Assembly (NCBI GenBank): GCA_902578675.1
Contig: CACHDV010000001.1
Span: 88,065 to 123,479, forward strand
Direction of reading: 5' to 3'
Length of the DNA stretch: 35,415 nucleotides
From: an uncultured Alphaproteobacteria bacterium
GTDB lineage: Bacteria; Pseudomonadota; Alphaproteobacteria; Thalassobaculales; Thalassobaculaceae
A model generated the notes under the pieces. It worked only from the letters and a program-made list of their open reading frames with translations, did not search any database and was not told where the DNA came from. Of the stretch, positions 29,245-35,415 are shown one piece after another (the first letter of the stretch is position 1; each line of letters opens with the position of its first letter). Position numbers and translations under genes: made by a program.

Positions 29245-30963
29245 TTAGTTTAAACCAAAAGATAACTTTTGCTGTATTTTTTCCTTTAGTTCGGCGTCTG
29301 GGTTCATTGTAATTGCTCGCTTCCACTGGTAAATAGCTTCCAGTTTGCGTTGAACTTGCCAATAAGCATCTCCCAGATGGTCGTTGATCGTCGCATCGTT
29401 TGGGCGAAGTCGCACTGCGCGTTCTAAAATAGGAACGGCTTCATCGAACCTAGAAGTTTGATACAAAACCCAGCCAAGGCTATCTGTTATATAACCATCT
29501 TTTGGCCGTAAACCTACCGCTTTTCGGATAAGTTGTTCTGCTTTTTTCAAATTTATACCTTGCTCTGTCCAGGCATATCCAAGATAGTTCATTATAAAGG
29601 GCTGATTGGGGGCAAGTTCTAGAGCCTTGATGAAATCAGCTTCAGCCATATCCCACTGCCCAGATTGCTCGAGAGCTACACCTCTGCTGTAGTATAAAAT
29701 CCAGTCCGACTTGCTATCTCTATTTGTAAGATTTATAGCCGTATTGTAAGCAAAAATCGCTTCATCCCAATCTTTTTGAGATCGGTATATATCTCCGAGC
29801 CTTATAAAATTTTCGGCATTTTCGGGTTGCCGCTGCTTAAGCCTCTCGAGGACCAGAATTGCAGCACGTGGTTTGCCATCTTGCCTTAGGGTCTGTGATA
29901 ACCGTAACTGTGCCATCCTAAAAAATATTGATTCTTCTGGGATTTGTTCAAATTCTTTTATGGCCTCTGGATACTTGCCTCGCTCCTCAAGAATTTCGCC
30001 CAAAAGTATTTGGGCGGAATGAAACTCTGGGCGCATATAACTGGCGAGACGCACAAAAATAAGCGAAGCATTATTGTCATATTCGTCTCTTAGTGCGCTC
30101 GCTATATCGAAAAGCGCTTCTGATATTCCATCTTGTGGAGACCTAACGGTTACCTCCGAAAGACTAGAGCCTTTAGCGGTGCGTCGTCCCCCTTTCAAAA
30201 TTTCTAAATTAAAATCTTTGGATTTAATTCTATCGATGAGGTTGATAGCTTTGTCTGTTCTACCGGTTTTCTGGTAGTAATTTGCTGCAGTTAGAGCAAG
30301 TCTACTAGGGGTTTCCTCGACGCTCCTGATAGCCTCATCTAATAGCTTGTCTACAACAGATGTCTTTTCTTGATCTTGGAGAGCGAGTGCTGTGTGGAGA
30401 AGACTAAGAATCTCAAAGCCTCTTTTTTTCTTTAAGCTTAATAGATTTTGCCGAGCTTTCGGAAGGTCTTTTTTTCCAAGATAGGACCAGCCAAGCAACA
30501 GCGGTTTTAAAATCTCATTGACTTGTGACGACTCCATTTTGGTAAAATTATCGAGCGCTTTGTCCCAGCTTCCCTTTTTAGCGTCTCGTAAACCAATTAC
30601 AAGGTGCATAAATATAGAAGTTTTCTTCTGTTTCAAAGCACGCTCGGCAAGCTTGATGGTCTGATCTAAATTTCCAGCCTCTAGTTCCGCGATAAAGCTT
30701 CGCCGTAATAACAAGTTCTCGTTCGGATTTTTTTTTAATGCGCCTCTGAAGCTTAATGTAGCGTCATTTAAATCGTGGTTGTTATACGCAACTCTCCCCG
30801 TGAGATAGTTGCCGGCATTTGAAGTTGATGGAACATTCGCGTTGATATCTAAGCTATTTTCTGTCGTGCACGAGTTCAGGAGAAGAAGCGCGCAAAAAAG
30901 AATGAAGTAAAGATAACCGCCTCGCAGCGATGATGGATATATTCTAATTGTCTCGGGAACCAT
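29245..30963 (-). CDS. Tetratricopeptide-repeat lipoprotein
   Basis: FILFCALLLLNSCTTE lipobox; multiple TPRs (e.g. WDEAIFAYNTAINL, WDMAEADFIKALELAPNQPFIMNYLGYAW). Start moved to the internal ATG (MVPETIRIY). Confidence 0.87.
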   Translation of the reverse strand: MVPETIRIYPSSLRGGYLYFILFCALLLLNSCTTENSLDINANVPSTSNAGNYLTGRVAYNNHDLNDATLSFRGALKKNPNENLLLRRSFIAELEAGNLDQTIKLAERALKQKKTSIFMHLVIGLRDAKKGSWDKALDNFTKMESSQVNEILKPLLLGWSYLGKKDLPKARQNLLSLKKKRGFEILSLLHTALALQDQEKTSVVDKLLDEAIRSVEETPSRLALTAANYYQKTGRTDKAINLIDRIKSKDFNLEILKGGRRTAKGSSLSEVTVRSPQDGISEALFDIASALRDEYDNNASLIFVRLASYMRPEFHSAQILLGEILEERGKYPEAIKEFEQIPEESIFFRMAQLRLSQTLRQDGKPRAAILVLERLKQRQPENAENFIRLGDIYRSQKDWDEAIFAYNTAINLTNRDSKSDWILYYSRGVALEQSGQWDMAEADFIKALELAPNQPFIMNYLGYAWTEQGINLKKAEQLIRKAVGLRPKDGYITDSLGWVLYQTSRFDEAVPILERAVRLRPNDATINDHLGDAYWQVQRKLEAIYQWKRAITMNPDAELKEKIQQKLSFGLN

Positions 30964-30985
30964 TGATTTACCATCGCAAATTTCT

Positions 30986-32626
30986 TTACATGTTTGGGTA
31001 ATTTGGTCCCCCCCCACCCTCAGGTACAACCCAATTTATATTTTGGGAAGTATCTTTTATATCGCAGGTTTTGCAGTGAACACAATTCTGCGAGTTTATT
31101 TGTAATTGAGGGTTTTCTCCTTCCTCATCTGTAATAATTTCATAAACTCCTGCTGGACAAAAGCGTTGTTCGGGTGCGTCGTACAGGCGGAGGTTGAAAT
31201 TTACGGGCACTGAGGAATTGTTGAGCTTAAGATGCACTGGTTGATTTTCTTCATGATTTGTGTTCGAGAGAAAAACAGACGAGGGTTTATCAAAACTCAC
31301 AACCCCATCAGGTTTTGGGTAATCGATCTTCTGGCAGTGCGCTGCTAGCTGTAAAGCTTCGTGATCATGGTGATTTCGGAGCGTCCAGGGAGCCTTACCT
31401 CTAAATAAAACCGTATCTATCCCTGCATTGATTAAACCAAGTGTAAGACCTGCTCTAAACCCTGGCCGAATATTTCTGACTTTGTGTAGCTCATCCCACA
31501 GCCATGTTTTCTCTAACCTGGTCTTATAGTCGTCAATTTCAGCACCAGGCTTAAGTCCGTGGGTTCTAAAGGTGTTTTCGACTGCTTCAGCAGCAGTCAT
31601 CCCCGACTTCATCGCTGTATGGGTCCCCTTTATTTTTGGAACATTAAGAAAACCAGCTCCGCATCCCACGATTAAGCCTCCGGGGAAAGTCAGTTTTGGA
31701 ATGCTTTGGAAGCCGCCTTCATTCAATGCTCGGGCCCCATAAGCAATCCTTCTCCCTCCTTCGAATAGAGGTCTGATTTTCGGATGCGTTTTGAATCGCT
31801 GAAATTCGTCAAACGGGCTCAGGTGAGGATTTTTATAATCTAATCCTATAACATAACCAACGGAAACTTGATTACCTTCTAAGTGATAAATGAAAGATCC
31901 TCCGTATGTTGAGCCATCAATTGGCCATCCAACACTATGGAGCGCGAGCCCTTCCTGATGTTTTTCTGGTTCGACTTCCCATAGCTCTTTTATGCCAATA
32001 GCGTATGTTTGAGGGTCTGCATCACTTCTTAAATTGAATTTGTCAAAAAGGACCTTTGTTAGCGAGCCTCTGCTTCCCTCGGAAAACACAGTCTGTTTGG
32101 CGTGAAGTTCTATACCAGGCGTAAAATTTTCAGTTTCTGTCCCATCTTTCCCGCGACCCATATCACCAGTAGCTACGCCCTTAACAGATCCGTCCTCGTT
32201 GAATAATATTTCCGATGCGGCAAACCCAGGGTATATTTCGACCCCCAGTGCTTCAGCTTGTTCAGCCAACCAGCGGCATAAGTTACCCAAACTAATGATA
32301 AAATTGCCATGATTATTCATTTGTGGTGGCGTCGGTAGTTTGAAACTATTGTTCTGAGTTAAAAATAAAAATTGATCACTTGTAACCGGTGTATTTAAAG
32401 GAGCGCCTCTTTCTTTCCAATCGGGGAAAAGCTCGTTTAATGCTCTTGGCTCTAGAACAGCACCTGAAAGTATATGTGCTCCTACTTCTGATCCTTTTTC
32501 TATAACGCAAACACTGATATCGGATTGATTTTCTAAGCAAAGCTGACGCAATTTTATTGCAGTAGATAATCCTGACGGTCCCGCGCCAACAATAACTACG
32601 TCATATTCCATAGACTCACGACTCAT
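30986..32626 (-). CDS. Electron transfer flavoprotein-ubiquinone oxidoreductase
   Basis: YDVVIVGAGPSGLSTAIKLRQL, GAHILSGAVLEPRAL, RFCPAGVYEII...QINSQNCVHCKTCDIKDTSQNINWVVPEGGGGPNYPNM C-terminal Fe-S domain. Confidence 0.95.
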   Translation of the reverse strand: MSRESMEYDVVIVGAGPSGLSTAIKLRQLCLENQSDISVCVIEKGSEVGAHILSGAVLEPRALNELFPDWKERGAPLNTPVTSDQFLFLTQNNSFKLPTPPQMNNHGNFIISLGNLCRWLAEQAEALGVEIYPGFAASEILFNEDGSVKGVATGDMGRGKDGTETENFTPGIELHAKQTVFSEGSRGSLTKVLFDKFNLRSDADPQTYAIGIKELWEVEPEKHQEGLALHSVGWPIDGSTYGGSFIYHLEGNQVSVGYVIGLDYKNPHLSPFDEFQRFKTHPKIRPLFEGGRRIAYGARALNEGGFQSIPKLTFPGGLIVGCGAGFLNVPKIKGTHTAMKSGMTAAEAVENTFRTHGLKPGAEIDDYKTRLEKTWLWDELHKVRNIRPGFRAGLTLGLINAGIDTVLFRGKAPWTLRNHHDHEALQLAAHCQKIDYPKPDGVVSFDKPSSVFLSNTNHEENQPVHLKLNNSSVPVNFNLRLYDAPEQRFCPAGVYEIITDEEGENPQLQINSQNCVHCKTCDIKDTSQNINWVVPEGGGGPNYPNM

Positions 32627-32709
32627 TAGTTTCCCTCTTGTATTTTTACTATTTGATCTATGTAATATGATACAGGGCTGGCGATACGGCAAGCGAGGCT
32701 TTGCTTACA

Positions 32710-33525
32710 ATGATTGAAAATCCTAAAAAACGTGCCTACGAGCCTCAAAAACCGCCTTCTCAATTAGAAAAGTGGCAAGTTGACGCAGGCATAAACGAAA
32801 TTCTTCTGGAAACTCCTGTAAATAGGTTAACAACAGATATATCAGCTTCGACAAAAAGGCCTGAAATATCAAAGCCCCTAAAGGATAAGGAGGTCGTATC
32901 TCCAAATATCAGTTCTTCAGATAATTCGATAAATCTGGTTAACAAAATAACCAATTTGGATGAACTTCGGTTGGCTGTGTCGGAATACGAGGGCTGCTCA
33001 TTAAAAAACACTGCTACCACCCTAGTTTTCTCCGACGGGAACGAAAATGCGAGGGTTATGTTAGTGGGCGAGGCGCCCGGAGCAGATGAAGACCGGCAAG
33101 GAAAACCTTTTGTTGGTGTCAGCGGGCAATTATTAGACAAAATGTTGTCGTCGATAGGGCTTGATCGGTCGTCTGTTTATATATCCAATATAATCCCATG
33201 GCGTCCTCCCGGAAATCGGCAACCAACACCAAAAGAAATCGATTTATGCTTACCATTTATTAGGCGCCACATCCAGCTTGTAAACCCGTTAGTGCTGATT
33301 CTCGTGGGAGGCACTGCTGCGAAAGCACTGTTAGATAAAAAAGATGGAATAATGCGGTTGAGGGGACGTTGGTTTGAGTATGCCGCGGATGAGAGTGAGA
33401 CAATCATCCCGGCACTTCCTATCTTCCATCCAGCTTTTTTATTGCGATCTCCGGTTCAGAAATCCAACGCATGGAAGGATTTGATTCAGATAAAGAGAAA
33501 GTTAACGGAATTGGGTATCGAATAG
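32710..33525 (+). CDS. Uracil-DNA glycosylase superfamily protein (family 4-like)
   Basis: [64 protein letters not shown] and [10 protein letters not shown]. Confidence 0.88.
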   Translation: MIENPKKRAYEPQKPPSQLEKWQVDAGINEILLETPVNRLTTDISASTKRPEISKPLKDKEVVSPNISSSDNSINLVNKITNLDELRLAVSEYEGCSLKNTATTLVFSDGNENARVMLVGEAPGADEDRQGKPFVGVSGQLLDKMLSSIGLDRSSVYISNIIPWRPPGNRQPTPKEIDLCLPFIRRHIQLVNPLVLILVGGTAAKALLDKKDGIMRLRGRWFEYAADESETIIPALPIFHPAFLLRSPVQKSNAWKDLIQIKRKLTELGIE

Positions 33526-33581
33526 GTGAAATTTACATGCTATTAATAATCACATAAAAGCTCTTGTGGGCTCAGTTTGCT

Positions 33582-35415
33582 TTGAACGTTAAGTCTGCAT
33601 TATTTAAAAAACGTGGTGACCGCGGAAAAGAGATAGTTATCTTTCATTTTTTCACAGCAGTTTTTTTCTTAATATGTTTTGTGATAGCGCCGAATAGTGG
33701 GGCAGCTGCAAATAAAAACAATGTTGAAATCCAAGCATTCGATAAGAAAGTTGTTCTACAGCCCAGTAGGAATTGGACATTACCCTCTGTACTCGAAGAA
33801 AAAGATCTAAGTCTTTATGGACAGATTTTTAAACTTCAGGAAAAAGGAGATTGGTCGGCCGCTAAAAACCTAATAAAAAAGCTAAATAATCCGCTTTTGA
33901 TGGGACACGTCAGTGCACAAAAGTATCTCCATCCAACAAAATACCGTTCTAAATACTTAGAATTACTGCAATGGATGCGTAAGTACGCGGACCATCCACA
34001 AGCTAAAAGGATTTACTCGCTCGCACTACGCCGTCGCCCCCCAAATTGGAAAAGTCCCCCGAAGCCTTCTGGCCAAAGATTGTGGGGGAGTGGAACCGTT
34101 TCGGAAGGTGCAGTTGAACCCTGGGTGGCTAGAATTAAAAAGAGATCTACATCAAAGAGAAAAAGAGCAAAGGCGTATAAACGGAATATTAGGTCATTAA
34201 TTCGGAAGGGTTGGCCAACGGGGGCTTATAGAAAATTATCGTCGGCGTCTTTTCAGAAAACACTTGACCCCGTGGAAATAGCTGTTGCTAGAGCTGAGAT
34301 CGCTCATGGGTATTTTATTTTTGGTAAAGATAAACTCGCATTGCGATTGTCTAAAAAAACGTTTGAAGAATTTGGTCATTTTATACCGTTAGCAACTTGG
34401 GTTGGAGGTTTGTCTGCTTGGCGGCTGGGACAGATCTCTGATGCGGCTTTCTACTTTCAGCGACTAGGCGAGAACATGAAGGCCAGTCCTGATTTGCAGG
34501 CTGCGGGTGCTTTCTGGGCGTCAAGGGCACATATGATTATGCAGCAGCCAAAAAATGCAAATAAATATTTGAGGTTGGCGGCTAAAATTCCCGATAGTTT
34601 TTATGGAATGTTGGCGCGAAAAGCGCTGGGAATGTCCAATGGACTGAATATGACCATCGATCTTAAGGAGATTAATTTTGCATCAAACATTCTGAATTAT
34701 TCAAAAGGTAAAAGAGCGGTAGCTCTCATTCAGTTGTCAAAATACAAAAGTGCCGAAGAAGAGTTGAGAAGATTATACCATGAGATACCCGGTCATGAGC
34801 ATTTTAGTCTGATGGTATTTGCCGAAAAAACAGGTTCACCTGGTCTGGCAATGCGGATAGCTGGATTGTTAAAAGAAAGAGGACTGCCATCCTATTACAC
34901 AAGTTTGTATCCCCTCCCGGCTTGGAAAATACCCTCTGATGTTGTTTTTGATGCAGCATTAATCTATGCAATTGTTCGTCAAGAGAGCCAATTTAAATTA
35001 AGGGCAAAGAGTGGTAGAGGAGCCAGAGGGTTGATGCAGTTGATGCCAAGAACTGCGGCTGAAATGGGAAGAGATCGACGTTTTAGAAGGGGTAAAGGGC
35101 GTGACGCGCTTTTCAATCCAAAGATAAATATAGAGTTGGGTAGCAAGTACCTTTCGCACTTGATGTATAACGGAGACACAGTGAGAAATTTATTTAAAAC
35201 ATTAGCAGCGTATAACGCTGGTCCTGGAAAGTTGGGGAGATGGGAATCAAAGATCAATTACCAAAACGACCCACTAATGTTTATGGAGTCTATACCCTCT
35301 CCGGAGACACGGAATTTTATAGAGCAGGTTTTTATTGGCTTATGGATTTACCGGTTTAGGCTAGATCAACCTGCTCCGTCTCTTACACAACTAGCAGAAG
35401 GTAATTGGCCGCATT
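33582..35415 (+). CDS. Soluble lytic murein transglycosylase (Slt-like), 3' truncated by window edge
   Basis: Manual translation, absent from the ORF track because it runs off the end. Signal-like IVIFHFFTAVFFLICFVIAPNSGAAA; DAALIYAIVRQESQFKLRAKSGRGARGLMQLMPRTAAEMGR...FNPKINIELGSKYLSHLM...LAAYNAGPGKLGRW. Exact start uncertain. Confidence 0.9.
   Translation, partial: MNVKSALFKKRGDRGKEIVIFHFFTAVFFLICFVIAPNSGAAANKNNVEIQAFDKKVVLQPSRNWTLPSVLEEKDLSLYGQIFKLQEKGDWSAAKNLIKKLNNPLLMGHVSAQKYLHPTKYRSKYLELLQWMRKYADHPQAKRIYSLALRRRPPNWKSPPKPSGQRLWGSGTVSEGAVEPWVARIKKRSTSKRKRAKAYKRNIRSLIRKGWPTGAYRKLSSASFQKTLDPVEIAVARAEIAHGYFIFGKDKLALRLSKKTFEEFGHFIPLATWVGGLSAWRLGQISDAAFYFQRLGENMKASPDLQAAGAFWASRAHMIMQQPKNANKYLRLAAKIPDSFYGMLARKALGMSNGLNMTIDLKEINFASNILNYSKGKRAVALIQLSKYKSAEEELRRLYHEIPGHEHFSLMVFAEKTGSPGLAMRIAGLLKERGLPSYYTSLYPLPAWKIPSDVVFDAALIYAIVRQESQFKLRAKSGRGARGLMQLMPRTAAEMGRDRRFRRGKGRDALFNPKINIELGSKYLSHLMYNGDTVRNLFKTLAAYNAGPGKLGRWESKINYQNDPLMFMESIPSPETRNFIEQVFIGLWIYRFRLDQPAPSLTQLAEGNWPH

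Noticed and set aside
31008-31015. C8 run at the 3' end of the ETF-QO gene as a possible frameshift site
   Set aside because: It encodes the normal PEGGGGPNYPNM C-terminus in frame; no sign of a disrupted gene.
34979-35257. 92-aa minus-strand ORF at the window end
   Set aside because: Antisense to the lytic transglycosylase catalytic domain, which is unambiguous on the plus strand.
1-35415. CRISPR array, insertion sequences, prophage or defence island
   Set aside because: No regularly spaced repeats, transposase, integrase, phage or restriction-type genes recognised; gene content is largely housekeeping.

Overview
The window is a mostly housekeeping, low-to-moderate GC alphaproteobacterial chromosome segment that looks origin-proximal. 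Gene order: histidine phosphatase (5' partial), secB, dnaQ-coaE (minus), a 352-bp AT-rich gap that is a candidate oriC, then hemE-hemJ-rho, qor-like (minus), mnmE-mnmG-rsmG-parA-parB. This is followed by holA-lptE-leuS and a DUF3576 lipoprotein (minus), a porin with a clear intrinsic terminator, a sulfotransferase, yggS, an L,D-transpeptidase, ribA, an alpha/beta hydrolase, DUF427, an atypical response regulator, an MBL-fold hydrolase, a class I methyltransferase, tRNA-Gln(TTG), a PodJ-like locus, ispE, a TPR lipoprotein, ETF-QO, a UDG-like protein and a lytic transglycosylase (3' partial). Main findings: (1) two exact 16-bp parS palindromes TGTTTCACGTGAAACA, one abutting the mnmE stop and one inside the rsmG coding sequence; (2) a PodJ-like RHH/TM protein and a Sel1-repeat ORF that join into one 535-codon frame by a -1 shift at an A10 tract containing an in-phase A_AAA_AAG heptamer; (3) a candidate oriC between coaE and hemE with the usual RP001-maf-aroE genes absent; (4) a response regulator lacking the phospho-acceptor Asp; (5) a UDG-like protein lacking the Fe-S cysteines. 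No CRISPR array, transposon or prophage was seen.
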